DNA of 64,000 nucleotides from Alphaproteobacteria bacterium (GTDB lineage: Bacteria > Myxococcota_A > UBA796 > GCA-2862545). Each line of letters starts with the position of its first letter. The first letter of the stretch is position 1. The stretch spans positions 186,001 through 250,000 of the forward strand of contig JACKET010000006.1 in NCBI GenBank assembly GCA_020632875.1. Direction: 5' to 3'. The translations under genes and the position numbers were made by a program. Positions 43,311-55,663 of the stretch are shown in pieces. The notes beneath the pieces were generated by a model. The model was given only the letters and a program-made list of their open reading frames with translations. It was not told the origin of the DNA and ran no database searches.

Positions 43311-44366
43311 ATGCTGATCCTCCTGCTCGGGTGCACGCGTCCCCTCCCGCCGCTCGACGGCCCGTGGGACGCGGTCGACGCCGACACCGCCGCCACCCTC
43401 CAGTCCGCGCTGGAGGCCGCGCGAGCGGAGCAGGGGATGCCGGGGCTCGCGATGGCCGTGGCGTTCCGCGAGGAGCACACGCTGTGGGTCGGCACCGACG
43501 GGCTGGCCGACGTGGAGGCGGGGCGCGCCTGGGTCCCCGACGACACGTTCCGGATCGGCAGCGTGACGAAGACGTTCACGACCGCGGCGGTGTTCCAGCT
43601 CGTCGAGGAGGGCGTGCTCGGGCTCGACGACCCGATCGAGGCGTGGGTTCCGGGGTTCTACGCGGGCCCCACGCTGCGCCACCTGCTGGGGCACTCGAGC
43701 GGCATCCCGAGCTACAACTACATCGGCGACTTCGACGCGTCGCAGCCCTGGACCCCGACCGCGCTCGTGCAGTGGGCCGTCGACCACGAGAGCGCGCTCC
43801 ACTTCGAGCCGGGCACGCAGTTCGAGTACTCGAACACCAACTACATCCTGCTCGGCCTCGCGATCGAGGCGGCGACGGGCCAGTCGTACGAAGACGTGGT
43901 GAACGAGCGGTTCCTCGCGCCGCTGCACCTCGACGCGACCGTCCTGGCGCACTCGGGCGACCCGGCGCCCACGGTCCGCTCGTACGACGCGGACGGCGTG
44001 GACGTCACGGGCGACGCGGATCCGTCGATGGGGTGGGCGGCCGGCGGGCTCGTCAGCACCCCCACAGACCTCGCGCTCTGGCAGCTCGCGCTCCACGAAT
44101 CGGTGCTCTCGGCGGAGTCGTGGGAGGCGATGGCGACGCCTGGCGGGCTCACCGGGCCCGAGGAGTCCGAGTACGGGCTCGGCGCGTTCCACGAGGGCGA
44201 CGGGACGCTCGACATCTACGGGCACACGGGCGGGATCGCGGGCTACGCGACGTTCGCCTACATCCTCGACGACCCCCGCGTGGCGCTCGTGGTGATGTCG
44301 AACGAGCAGCCGACGGACCTCCGGGCCGCGTCGATCTGGGCATGGAGCGCGATCCTCGACCTCTGA
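43311..44366 (+). CDS. beta-lactamase-fold serine hydrolase lipoprotein (class C / penicillin-binding-like)
   Basis: The 351-residue lipoprotein has a lipobox LLLGC right after the start. The serine-hydrolase triad motifs are present: SxxK in GSVTKTFT, YxN in FEYSNTN (Tyr-Ser-Asn) and HTG in GHTGGIAG, as in the AmpC/EstB/DD-peptidase superfamily. GLGAFHEGDG and LVVMSNEQP fit the C-terminal half. It may be an esterase, aminopeptidase, peptidoglycan hydrolase or beta-lactamase; the sequence does not decide. It is divergent from the astacin gene across 103 bp. Confidence 0.88.
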   Translation: MLILLLGCTRPLPPLDGPWDAVDADTAATLQSALEAARAEQGMPGLAMAVAFREEHTLWVGTDGLADVEAGRAWVPDDTFRIGSVTKTFTTAAVFQLVEEGVLGLDDPIEAWVPGFYAGPTLRHLLGHSSGIPSYNYIGDFDASQPWTPTALVQWAVDHESALHFEPGTQFEYSNTNYILLGLAIEAATGQSYEDVVNERFLAPLHLDATVLAHSGDPAPTVRSYDADGVDVTGDADPSMGWAAGGLVSTPTDLALWQLALHESVLSAESWEAMATPGGLTGPEESEYGLGAFHEGDGTLDIYGHTGGIAGYATFAYILDDPRVALVVMSNEQPTDLRAASIWAWSAILDL

Positions 44367-44383
44367 TGGGGTTCCCAACTCTG

Positions 44384-44400
44384 CCGATGGCAGCCATCGG
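44384..44400. promoter_or_regulatory. 17-bp perfect dyad, candidate operator
   Basis: CCGATGGCAGCCATCGG has eight-base arms around a single A. The loop is too short for a normal hairpin, so it looks more like a dimer-binding operator than a terminator. It lies between the serine hydrolase stop and the kinase start. Confidence 0.45.
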
Positions 44401-44493
44401 AGATATGGGGTCGCGCGCGGCGCTCGCCTGGGGTCTGCTTGAATGGAGGCCTCCCGGGCCGATCCACGCATCCGAGATGGAGGGCCGACCGAG

Positions 44494-47628
<3,135 letters not shown>

Positions 47629-47662
47629 CAGTGGTACCGTCTCCTCCGCGGGAGGGGAGAGC

Positions 47663-48532
47663 ATGCCGATGAGCCTCTCGGCCATGCGCACGTTCCAGGC
47701 GGTCGTACGGGCCGGCAGCATCACCGGGGGCGCGCGGGTGGTCGGGGTGAGCCAGGCCACCGCGAGCGCCTCGATCTCCGCCCTCGAGGACCACCTCGGC
47801 ACGCCGCTCCTCCAGCGCACGCGGTCGGGCGTCGTGCCGACCGAAGCGGGCCTGCTGCTGTTCGAGCGCTGCGACGACGTGTTCCTCGCCCTCGAGCGCA
47901 TCGAGCTCCAGGTCCGCGACCTCGCCGAAGAGGCGGTCGGGCGCTTCGTGCTCGGGTGCCACGACTCGCTCGGGAGCTACTTCCTCCCGCGCTTCCTGAA
48001 GCGGTTCCTCGAGGCCCACCCGCGCATCGAGCTCGAGCTGTGGAACCGCAGCTCGGCCGAGGTCCGGCAGGCCGTCATCGACCGCGAGGTGGACGTGGGG
48101 CTCGTCGTGAACGCCGTGCCGCACGGCGATCTCGTGATGCGGAGCGCGTTCCGCGACAGCATCCAGATCTTCAGCACACGCGCGATGGAGCTCGGCGAGG
48201 CGACCGGCGCGCTCCGCGAGGGCACCCTGGTGTTCCCGAACCGCCCGCCGTTCACGACATTGCTCGAGACGCTCCAGGAGGGCGGCCTGTCGTTCGGCCG
48301 CTTGCTCCCCTGCGGGGATCTCGGGCTCGCGAAGACCCTGGCGGGCTCTCTGGGGTTCGGCCTGCTGCCGCGACGCGTGGCGCTCGACGGCGCTCCGGGG
48401 CTGACCGTGCTGAACCGCGACCTGCCTCGCTTCGATGACGAGATCTTCATGATCTACCGGGCGGATCTCCCGAAGACGCGAGCCTTCCAACTGCTCCGCC
48501 AGGCCTTGATGGACCATGCCGAACAGCTCTGA
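47663..48532 (+). CDS. LysR-family transcriptional regulator
   Basis: The 289-residue protein has a LysR N-terminal HTH (AMRTFQAVVRAGSITGGAR, VSQATASASISALEDHLG) and an effector domain (RFVLGCHDSLGSYFLPRF, DREVDVGLVVNAVPHG). It sits 34 bp after the kinase gene and 12 bp before a lipoprotein gene, all on the plus strand; it may be part of the same transcript. A GGGAGGGGAGAG Shine-Dalgarno precedes the ATG. The target and ligand are unknown. Confidence 0.9.
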   Translation: MPMSLSAMRTFQAVVRAGSITGGARVVGVSQATASASISALEDHLGTPLLQRTRSGVVPTEAGLLLFERCDDVFLALERIELQVRDLAEEAVGRFVLGCHDSLGSYFLPRFLKRFLEAHPRIELELWNRSSAEVRQAVIDREVDVGLVVNAVPHGDLVMRSAFRDSIQIFSTRAMELGEATGALREGTLVFPNRPPFTTLLETLQEGGLSFGRLLPCGDLGLAKTLAGSLGFGLLPRRVALDGAPGLTVLNRDLPRFDDEIFMIYRADLPKTRAFQLLRQALMDHAEQL

Positions 48533-48544
48533 CGGAGGCCTCGA

Positions 48545-49825
48545 ATGACGCTCCTCGCCGCCCTCCTGGCCTGCAAGCAGCCCGCTCCCACCGAGACGGA
48601 CGACACCGACACCGACACCGATGCCGTCGACACCGACACCGACACCGACGTCGGGACGGCGGACACGGGGGCCGCGCCGCTGTCGTGGCCGCCGTTCGAG
48701 CTCGTGATCGACGATTCGTCGGGCTACCCGCCGCTGCACGCGGAGCTCGTGGTGCTCCCGCTCGACGACGGCGGCGTGGCGCTGGCCCCCGCCGACGGGG
48801 AGGCCGTGAACATCGTCGCGCTGGACGTGACGGCCGCGCCAGGGCCCGACGCGCTGGTCCTGACGGTGGCGCCCGGCGAGGTCCGTGTGTCGACCTGGGC
48901 CCGCATCGAGTGGACGGATTTCACGCTGACCCTCGCGGACGCCGACGGAGACGGCCTGGCGGACGGGGGCACCGCGGCGATGGCGGGCTCCGCGACGCTG
49001 ACGAGCCCCCAGGAGGGGTGGATCGTCAGCTTCGACACGACCTCTGCGCTGGTGCCGGACGCGCGGTCCGGCCGGATCCATCTCGGCCAGGCGAGCCTGC
49101 TGCCGACCGACGCGCTCGACGTGTTCCTGTCGGAGCCCGCGCTCGCCGGTGCGTCACCGGTGCTCTCGGTGGGCAGTCCCGTGCCCCTCGAGCTCGAGCC
49201 CTGGCGCGGGGGGCTCGTGGTGCAGCTCGCGCCCCAGCTCACCGGCCCCTGGCTGCCGTGGGGCGCGGCGATCTCCGTCGATCCCGTGGATCTGGTCGAT
49301 GCGGCGGGGAACGCGTTCACCGCGGGCGACGCGGGGGGCGTGGTGGACGACCCGGGGCCGGCGCTCGACAATGCGGGCTTCGAGGGCAGCGGGGGCTGGG
49401 CATCGCGCGGCGTGCTGCTCGAGGGCCCGCCGGACGGGCTCGTGGCGACAGAGGGCGTGCAGGTCGCCTCGATCTCCGAGCAGGGCGTGCTGCTCGGCGA
49501 GATCGCCGTACCCGTGGGCGCGTCGACGCTCGCGTTCGATGTGGGCGCCGTCGCGACGTTCTGGGACTTCGCGACCTCTGCGCGGGCCTTCGTCGTCGCG
49601 CCGGACGGCACGCGCACCCCGGTGTGGTCGATCGGCCTCGCGGACGGCGCGGCCTGCACGGACTGCGGGGCCTACGGCTGGCGCTACGACTGGGAGCGGG
49701 TCACGGTCGACGTCTCCGCGTACGCCGGTCAGTCCGTGCTCCTCCAGGTCGAGGCGCACATCGAGCAGTACCTGGGCGTCCCGCAGGGCCGGGTGTGCGT
49801 CGACCGCGTGGTGGTGGACCCCTGA
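48545..49825 (+). CDS. D/T-linker lipoprotein with beta-rich domain
   Basis: The 426-residue lipoprotein has a lipobox LLAC at residues ~7-10 and an Asp-Thr linker of about 25 residues. The remainder is beta-rich with Ca-like loops (LADADGDGLADGG) and a C-terminal jelly-roll-like region (LAFDVGAVATFWDFATSAR, VSAYAGQSVLLQVEAHI). No enzyme motif. Its stop overlaps the next gene's candidate CTG start, so the lipoprotein and kinase are probably coupled. Confidence 0.75.
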   Translation: MTLLAALLACKQPAPTETDDTDTDTDAVDTDTDTDVGTADTGAAPLSWPPFELVIDDSSGYPPLHAELVVLPLDDGGVALAPADGEAVNIVALDVTAAPGPDALVLTVAPGEVRVSTWARIEWTDFTLTLADADGDGLADGGTAAMAGSATLTSPQEGWIVSFDTTSALVPDARSGRIHLGQASLLPTDALDVFLSEPALAGASPVLSVGSPVPLELEPWRGGLVVQLAPQLTGPWLPWGAAISVDPVDLVDAAGNAFTAGDAGGVVDDPGPALDNAGFEGSGGWASRGVLLEGPPDGLVATEGVQVASISEQGVLLGEIAVPVGASTLAFDVGAVATFWDFATSARAFVVAPDGTRTPVWSIGLADGAACTDCGAYGWRYDWERVTVDVSAYAGQSVLLQVEAHIEQYLGVPQGRVCVDRVVVDP

Positions 49826-52416
49826 GCCGGCTCACGCGGTACCAGGTGCAGGAGCGCATCGGCTCGGGCGGCTTCGGCGCCGTGTACCGCACGCTCATGG
49901 TGACGCCGGGCGGGCTCGAGCGGGTCATCGCGCTCAAGGTGCTGAAGGAGGGCAGCGCGACCCCCGCGAACATCGCGCGGCTGCGCGACGAGGCGCGTCT
50001 GCTGTCGCTCGTGCGGCACCGCGCCATCGTGCAGGTCGTCGACATCGTCGAGCTCTCCGTCGGGTGGGCGCTCGCGATGGAGCTCGTCGAAGGGCTCGAC
50101 CTGGCGGCCATCGTGCGCCACGAGGCGCTCCCCCCGCGCGCCGCGTTCGAGGTCGTGGGCGAGGTCGCGAGCGCCCTGCACGCCGTGACGACCACCGAGC
50201 ACGACGGGCGGCCGCTGAACCTCGTGCACCGCGACATCAAGCCGGCCAACCTGCTCCTCACGGCGGCGGGCACGGTCAAGCTGCTCGACTTCGGCATCGC
50301 GAGCGCCGATGTCGACCACCGCCACGCGGAGACCCAGGCCGACATGGTCGTGGGCACGGTGCGCTACATGGCGATGGAGCGGTTCGAGGGCGTGTGCGCG
50401 CCGCCTTCCGACATCTACTCGCTCGGCATCGTGCTCGCCGAGCTGCTCGGCCGGCGGGGCTACGTCGCGACCGACCGCGCGAAGGTCGACGCGGCCATCC
50501 GGCACGTCCGCAAGCTCGCAGGCACCGAGGCGGCGGCCCTGTTCGAGGCCATGGTCGACACCGAGCCCGGGCGTCGGCCCCCGGCACGCGAGGTCGCCCG
50601 GCGCTGCCGCGAGCTGGCGCCGCGCCTGCCCGGTCCCGCGCTCGAGGACTGGGCGATGGAGGCGGTGCCCGATCTCACCGGCGAGCGCACCGATGCGCCC
50701 GATCCGGCCGACCCGATCCTCGGCACGACGCTGACCTCGGAGGTGGCGCGCCCGCCGCGGCGCTCGTGGGCCCGGCCGCTCGCCATGGTCGCCGTCACGG
50801 CGGGTGTGGCAGCCGCGGCCTTCGCGCTCGGGAGCCTGATCATGGGCCCGGCGGGCGTCTGGCTCGGCACGCGCGTGTCCGGAGGCGAGTACGCGCTGCG
50901 GGAGGTCGTGCCGCTCGACGTGCCGCGCGACACGACGTGCACGTCGCTCTCCTCGGATGGAACCACCGTCGCGTACACGTCGCGCGACGAGGTCTTCGTG
51001 CAGCGCATCGGCGAGGCGCCGCGCGGAATCGCCCGTGTGGCGGGGACGCCGGACAGCTGTCCGGTGCTCTCGCCGGACGGCGCGCTCGTCGCGTTCGACG
51101 ACCTCGACGGGCACGTCCGCATCGTCGATCTCGGGGGACGTGAGGTGCGCGCGATCGACGCGCCGCAGATGATCCCCGAGGACTGGGGACCGCGTGGCCT
51201 CCTGCTGCTGCGGAGCGCGCGGGAGTCCGAGCTGCACCTGCTCCCCGGGCCCGAAGCCGCGATCCGCCCCGTGGGGACGGGCTCCGCGTTCCGCATGGCG
51301 CGGTGGGACGAGGCCGGGGACCGCATCCTCGTGCCGCGCGACGGGGAGATGCTGTGGATGGCGCTCGACGGGACGACCACGGGCACCGGCCTGCACGCGA
51401 GGGCGGCGGACGTGGGTGCGCACGGGGTCATCGTGCTGTCGGACTGGGACGGCCACCAGTCGGGCGTCTACACCTGGGAGCCGGGCGGGGAGCCGCGGCT
51501 CCAGACCCACGTCCCCGGCCGCGTGCACCTCATCGCGGCCGCGCCGGAGGCGGACCGGTTCGTGCTCGAGACCGAGGTGTCGAAGGTGCGGGCGACGCGG
51601 CACGTGCTCGACCCCGACCGGCGGGCGCTCGTGAGCTCCGACACGTTCCCGTGCGACGAGTCGGACTTCATGGCCATCGCGCCGGACGGGTCCGGCCTGT
51701 TCACGGTCGACCCGATCCCGGCGCTCGGGCCGGGCTCCCGGCCCTCGGGGCTGCGCTATGCCGTGAACCGGATGGGCTTCGCGGGCGAGGCCCTGGACCA
51801 GCTCACGACCCTGGAGTCGGTGGGGGACCTCGAGTACGGCAACCACTCCCGCGCCCGGGCGCGTCAGTACTACGTGGAGCGGCGCGCCGACGGGACCGGC
51901 ACGCTCGCGTGGTTCTCGTCGGACACCCCCGGTCCGCCGCAGCCGTTCCTCGACATCGGGTCGACGCCGGTGGCGTACTTCGCGGTGTCGCCCGACGAGC
52001 GGCACGTTGCCATCGACGGTCCCGACGGCTCGCTCTGCATCCGACCCGTGGCGCCGGGCGCGGCGGAGCGGTGCCTCGCGGACGTGGAGGGCGACGAGTG
52101 GCTGGATGCGACGAGAATCGTCGTCCTTCATGACGAATCGCTCGGTGTGCTGGACATCGGGACGTTCGACATCCACCCGCTCGCGGAGGACGTGGACTAC
52201 CACTTCGGGTTCGCGGTGGCCGACGATCAGCTGCTGGTGGTGGGGGAGGAGCGCATCGCGTGGCTCTCGCTGCAGACGGGCGAGCAGCACCCGCTGCTCG
52301 ATCGGGAAGGCGACCTGGGCGTCATCGCGGACGTGACGCGCGACGGCCGGACGCTCGTCATCGCCGAGCTGAACGCAACGGACGAGGTGTTCCTGCTCGA
52401 GCTCGCCTGGCGCTGA
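49795..52416 (+). CDS. Ser/Thr protein kinase with C-terminal propeller-like domain; start uncertain
   Basis: The 873-residue product (from GTG 49795) has a complete kinase: GSGGFGAV loop, Lys48, HRDIKPAN (~145-152), DFG ~165-167. AME replaces the usual APE (YMAMERF). After a basic linker comes a transmembrane helix (AMVAVTAGVAAAAFALGSL, ~320-345) and ~500 residues with TolB/YVTN-like strands (LSPDGALVAFDD, AIAPDGSGLFTV, VSPDERHVAIDG). An alternative start is CTG 49822, overlapping the lipoprotein stop (CTGA). Internal ATGs would cut the glycine loop. Probably an envelope-sensing kinase linked to the upstream lipoprotein. Confidence 0.82.
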   Translation: MRRPRGGGPLSRLTRYQVQERIGSGGFGAVYRTLMVTPGGLERVIALKVLKEGSATPANIARLRDEARLLSLVRHRAIVQVVDIVELSVGWALAMELVEGLDLAAIVRHEALPPRAAFEVVGEVASALHAVTTTEHDGRPLNLVHRDIKPANLLLTAAGTVKLLDFGIASADVDHRHAETQADMVVGTVRYMAMERFEGVCAPPSDIYSLGIVLAELLGRRGYVATDRAKVDAAIRHVRKLAGTEAAALFEAMVDTEPGRRPPAREVARRCRELAPRLPGPALEDWAMEAVPDLTGERTDAPDPADPILGTTLTSEVARPPRRSWARPLAMVAVTAGVAAAAFALGSLIMGPAGVWLGTRVSGGEYALREVVPLDVPRDTTCTSLSSDGTTVAYTSRDEVFVQRIGEAPRGIARVAGTPDSCPVLSPDGALVAFDDLDGHVRIVDLGGREVRAIDAPQMIPEDWGPRGLLLLRSARESELHLLPGPEAAIRPVGTGSAFRMARWDEAGDRILVPRDGEMLWMALDGTTTGTGLHARAADVGAHGVIVLSDWDGHQSGVYTWEPGGEPRLQTHVPGRVHLIAAAPEADRFVLETEVSKVRATRHVLDPDRRALVSSDTFPCDESDFMAIAPDGSGLFTVDPIPALGPGSRPSGLRYAVNRMGFAGEALDQLTTLESVGDLEYGNHSRARARQYYVERRADGTGTLAWFSSDTPGPPQPFLDIGSTPVAYFAVSPDERHVAIDGPDGSLCIRPVAPGAAERCLADVEGDEWLDATRIVVLHDESLGVLDIGTFDIHPLAEDVDYHFGFAVADDQLLVVGEERIAWLSLQTGEQHPLLDREGDLGVIADVTRDGRTLVIAELNATDEVFLLELAWR

Positions 52417-52907
52417 CCCCAGGCGCCGACGCAGGTCTCGCATGGTGAGCGAGCCACAGCAGGCTGTGTCCGAGGTCGTCCAGGGTCGAGAGCTGCGTGG
52501 CATCACGCAGATGACGCAGAAGGACGCAGATGACGCAGAAACGAGGCCGTTGCGGGTCGAGCGTCCTCGAGTCCCCGGGACGCTCGATGCTCCGACTCCG
52601 CGCGCGAGATTGGCGGCCCGAGACGCCAGCCTGCTCTGGTGAGTCCCGGATCCGGTCCGCAAGAAGGCCCGCTCTGTCGACCCGAACAACGGCGACGTCC
52701 CTCGACAGCCCTGACGTCACGGGTGGACATCCCCATCGAAGGTGCCCGGGAGAACGAGGACGCTCGACCCGTGACGGCCTGGTTTCTGCGTCATCTGCGT
52801 CCTTCTGCGTCATCTGCGTGATGCCTCGGACGCTCGAAGCTCGATCCCTTCCCCGTGAGCGCTTTGGACTCCGGGCTCCAGGCCCCGGGCCACCGATGCC
52901 CGATCGG
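52417..52907. other. non-coding region holding a large inverted-repeat element
   Basis: No convincing gene is seen here. The region contains 80-nt inverted arms and short direct repeats of GGACGCTCGA. Reading frames across it are low-quality and conflict with the repeat structure. Confidence 0.75.
52500..52824. repeat. 80-nt imperfect inverted repeat with 165-nt spacer
   Basis: Arms at 52500-52579 and 52745-52824 match at 73 of 80 positions, and the outer 43 bases are identical. Each arm holds a tandem 19-mer (ACGCAGATGACGCAGAAGG and a near copy). The element could fold into a long RNA or DNA hairpin or be a MITE-like mobile or REP-like element. I recall similar ACGCAGATGACGCAGA-type intergenic repeats in other environmental bacteria; this is memory, not a search. 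Confidence 0.88.
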
Positions 52908-55583
52908 CTACCGGACCGCGGCGACCACCGCTTCGGCCGCCCGGAGCCGCCAGGCGAGCACGGAGCGCTCCGTCAGGCCGGGGTGCGCGACCTCCCGTCG
53001 CACGGCCGCGATCCGCGTGAGGGCTCGCTCGGCCTTCCCGTCGAACGCGTCCTCGACGGCGTTCCAGATCTCCGTGTTCACCCTCAGGTACGGGACGAGG
53101 CCGGAGGGGGGCGTCCAGCGCGGGACCCGCTCCCCCAGCGCGCGGCGCGCGACCCGCTCGAGCGCGACCAGCGGGTTGCGGTCGGCGGTGCCCTGGCGCA
53201 TCTGCCCGAGCACGATGCCGAGCGCTTCGACCGCGGCGCTCCAGTGGCCGGCTGCCACGAACAGCTCGGCGGCGGCGTCGAGCGCGCGGACGCGGTTCAC
53301 GTCGACCGGGCGCTCGTCGCGCAGCACGGCCTCGGCCAGCGCGAGGGACCGCGCCAGATCGCCGCACTGCGCGGGCCACACGAACCACCGGTCGTCCATG
53401 ACGCCCGTGATGTTGGGCCCGGGCGCGTCCGACCCGCGGATGCCCATCTCGCGCTCCAGACAACCGAGCTGGATTTCCGCCGTCATCCGGGACCGCTCGG
53501 AGGTGCCGGCGCGCATCACCCCGAGCGTGAGGGCGCGCCGCGAGGCCTCCCAGTCGAGGGTGTGCATGGCCATGGCACCGAGGTTGTTGGCCGACATGAC
53601 CTGGATCCAGCGCGGGCCGGCGGGCGCGAGGTCGAACGCCTTCTGCATCAGCCTCACGCTCGGCTCGTACTCGCCGAGCCACCAGTGCGCGGGGCCGTGC
53701 TGCACGTACGCCTGCGCGAGCTCGAGCGGGTCGCCCCGCTCTTCGGCGAGCGCCGTGCGGATCTCGCAGATCTCGAGGTACCGGCGGTGGTCGAGGCGCC
53801 TGGCCGCCACCAGCGCCGCGTTCCCGTAGAACCGCAGCTGGTCGGCGCCGTCGAGGCGGCCGAGGTGCGGCTCGATCCGGCGCATGCGCTCCTCGGCGTG
53901 ATCCGGTGCGGCCACGCGGCAGACGACCGCCGTCCACAGCCAGCTCCACACGGTACACGCCTCGCCGAAGCCGCAGGCGAGGGCCTCGAACGCGTCGAGG
54001 TCGCGAACGGCCTCGGGACCGCGGCCATGGTGGGCGAGGACGCTCGCCCGCTGGAGGTACGCATCGACCGCGAGCACCGGGTCGGTGCGGGTGAGCTCGA
54101 TGGCCCGATCGCCGAGCTCCACGCGGCCCGGCTGGGCCTGGCGCGTGAGGTGCGCGGCGACGAGCGCGGCGTACGGGTCGTCGTCGGGGAGGGCCGCGAG
54201 ACCCGCTTCGAGCACCTGTACGTCGCCGCGGTCGTGGAGGGCCCGGCAGAGGCCGTACAGGAGGGCCGACGCGTGCGGGTCGCGCAGCACCCGGGCGCGG
54301 CGCTCGGCCCGGGCGAGGCGGTCGGTGGGCAGGTCGTGCGCCATCGGGAGCGACGCGCGTACGAGCCCAGCGAGGTGCGCGAGATACCGCCGCTCCGCGG
54401 CATCGAGGGCCGCGGGAGGCCCGGCGCGCCGGACGTGCGCGCGGGTTCGGGGGTGCAGGTCGTACTCGCCGTCGTGGCGGACGACGAGGTGGGCGTCGAG
54501 CAGGGCGGGAAGGCCGTCGAGCGCGCCGCCGCCGATCACCGTGATGGCGGCATCGTCGTCGATGGGGTCGTCGACCGCGGCGAGCGCGGTCAGAGCGGCC
54601 CGCGCGGGCTCGGGGAGCAGGCCGAGCGTCGCGTCGAGGATGCGCGCCAGGCTGCGGTGGCGCGGATTGGGGTCGTCACCGCTCAGGAGGTCGGGGTCAC
54701 GCGCCAGGTGCTTCGCGAAGGCGTCGAGGCCGAGCGTGCGGACCCGGCGTGCCGCCAGCACGACCGAGAGCGGGTGGTGCCCGAGACGCGCGAGCAAGCC
54801 GTCGACATCGCCCTCCACGGGCCCCGCCTGGCTCGCGAACAGTACGCGTGCGCTCGCGGCATCGAGCCCGCTCAGCGCGACCTCGCGGGCGCCGGGGCAG
54901 GGGAGACGGACCCGCGACACGACGACGAGCCGCAGGGTGGTGCCCGTCGTCCATCCGAGCGCGTCGGCGAGATCTCCGGCATCGACGACCTCCGCGTCGT
55001 CCAGCACCAGCACCAGGCCGGGACGCAGCGCCAGCGCGGCACCCACGGCATCGACGGGAGCCGCGGGCATGCCCACCGCATCGAGCACGGCGACGGCCAG
55101 CGGTCGGTCGGGGCTGCAGCGGACGGTCACGACGTCCGCCGCGTCGCGCAGCACCTCCGCCACGAGCGCGGTCTTCCCGACACCCCCGGTGCCCGTGACC
55201 AGCACGGCACCCGGCCCCGCCAGCGCGGCCCTGAGCGAGGCTTCGGCCTCGTCGTACCCGACGATGGCCCGCGGCTGCTCCGACCGCGCCTGCCAATACC
55301 GATAGCCCTCGCCGTAGACGGTCTGCACGGTGCCCTCGGCCCCGATCGACTCGAGCTTCTTGCGGAGCCGCGCCACGGTCGCGTCGAGCGTCCGGCTCGC
55401 CACCGACGGCGCGTAGTCGAACACCTCGCGATTCAGCGCCTCGCGCGACACGACGCCGCCCTCGGCCTGCACGAGGACCTCGAACAGCCGCGCCTCCTTC
55501 TCGCGGAGGGGCACGTCGCCCCCGGGGCTCTCGAGCACCCGGGCGTCGGTGTCGACGATTCCGCCTGGCACGGGGATCCGCAT
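52908..55583 (-). CDS. winged-helix STAND/TPR regulator (SARP-like organisation)
   Basis: The 891-residue protein starts with an OmpR/PhoB-type winged helix (~1-95): REKEARLFEVLVQAEGGVV, ASRTLDATVARLRKKL, VQTVYGEGYRYW. It continues with a NB-ARC-like ATPase (Walker A GTGGVGKTALV, Walker B LVLVLDDAEVV) and a long helical, TPR-like C-terminus. This DNA-binding/STAND/TPR order resembles SARP/AfsR and LuxR-like regulators. It is likely a nucleotide-gated transcription regulator. AGGAGG lies five bases before ATG 55583. Targets are unknown; the lipoprotein at 55664 is divergent across 80 bp. Confidence 0.87.
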   Translation of the reverse strand: MRIPVPGGIVDTDARVLESPGGDVPLREKEARLFEVLVQAEGGVVSREALNREVFDYAPSVASRTLDATVARLRKKLESIGAEGTVQTVYGEGYRYWQARSEQPRAIVGYDEAEASLRAALAGPGAVLVTGTGGVGKTALVAEVLRDAADVVTVRCSPDRPLAVAVLDAVGMPAAPVDAVGAALALRPGLVLVLDDAEVVDAGDLADALGWTTGTTLRLVVVSRVRLPCPGAREVALSGLDAASARVLFASQAGPVEGDVDGLLARLGHHPLSVVLAARRVRTLGLDAFAKHLARDPDLLSGDDPNPRHRSLARILDATLGLLPEPARAALTALAAVDDPIDDDAAITVIGGGALDGLPALLDAHLVVRHDGEYDLHPRTRAHVRRAGPPAALDAAERRYLAHLAGLVRASLPMAHDLPTDRLARAERRARVLRDPHASALLYGLCRALHDRGDVQVLEAGLAALPDDDPYAALVAAHLTRQAQPGRVELGDRAIELTRTDPVLAVDAYLQRASVLAHHGRGPEAVRDLDAFEALACGFGEACTVWSWLWTAVVCRVAAPDHAEERMRRIEPHLGRLDGADQLRFYGNAALVAARRLDHRRYLEICEIRTALAEERGDPLELAQAYVQHGPAHWWLGEYEPSVRLMQKAFDLAPAGPRWIQVMSANNLGAMAMHTLDWEASRRALTLGVMRAGTSERSRMTAEIQLGCLEREMGIRGSDAPGPNITGVMDDRWFVWPAQCGDLARSLALAEAVLRDERPVDVNRVRALDAAAELFVAAGHWSAAVEALGIVLGQMRQGTADRNPLVALERVARRALGERVPRWTPPSGLVPYLRVNTEIWNAVEDAFDGKAERALTRIAAVRREVAHPGLTERSVLAWRLRAAEAVVAAVR

Positions 55584-55663
55584 CCAGCCTCCTACCCCGC
55601 CTCCGAATGCAACACATCCTGACACGTCACGCCGCCGCGGGGGCCGCCGGGTAGGGCAGGAGC

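Noticed and set aside
44443..44493. ATG 44443 as the kinase start
   Set aside because: The codons to 44493 have many A/T third bases and no Shine-Dalgarno precedes the ATG; TTG 44494 has GGAGGG upstream.
52639..52821. 60-residue open frame inside the inverted repeat
   Set aside because: Its end comes from the repeat arm, which reads in both orientations, and the peptide is low-complexity. Treated as non-coding.
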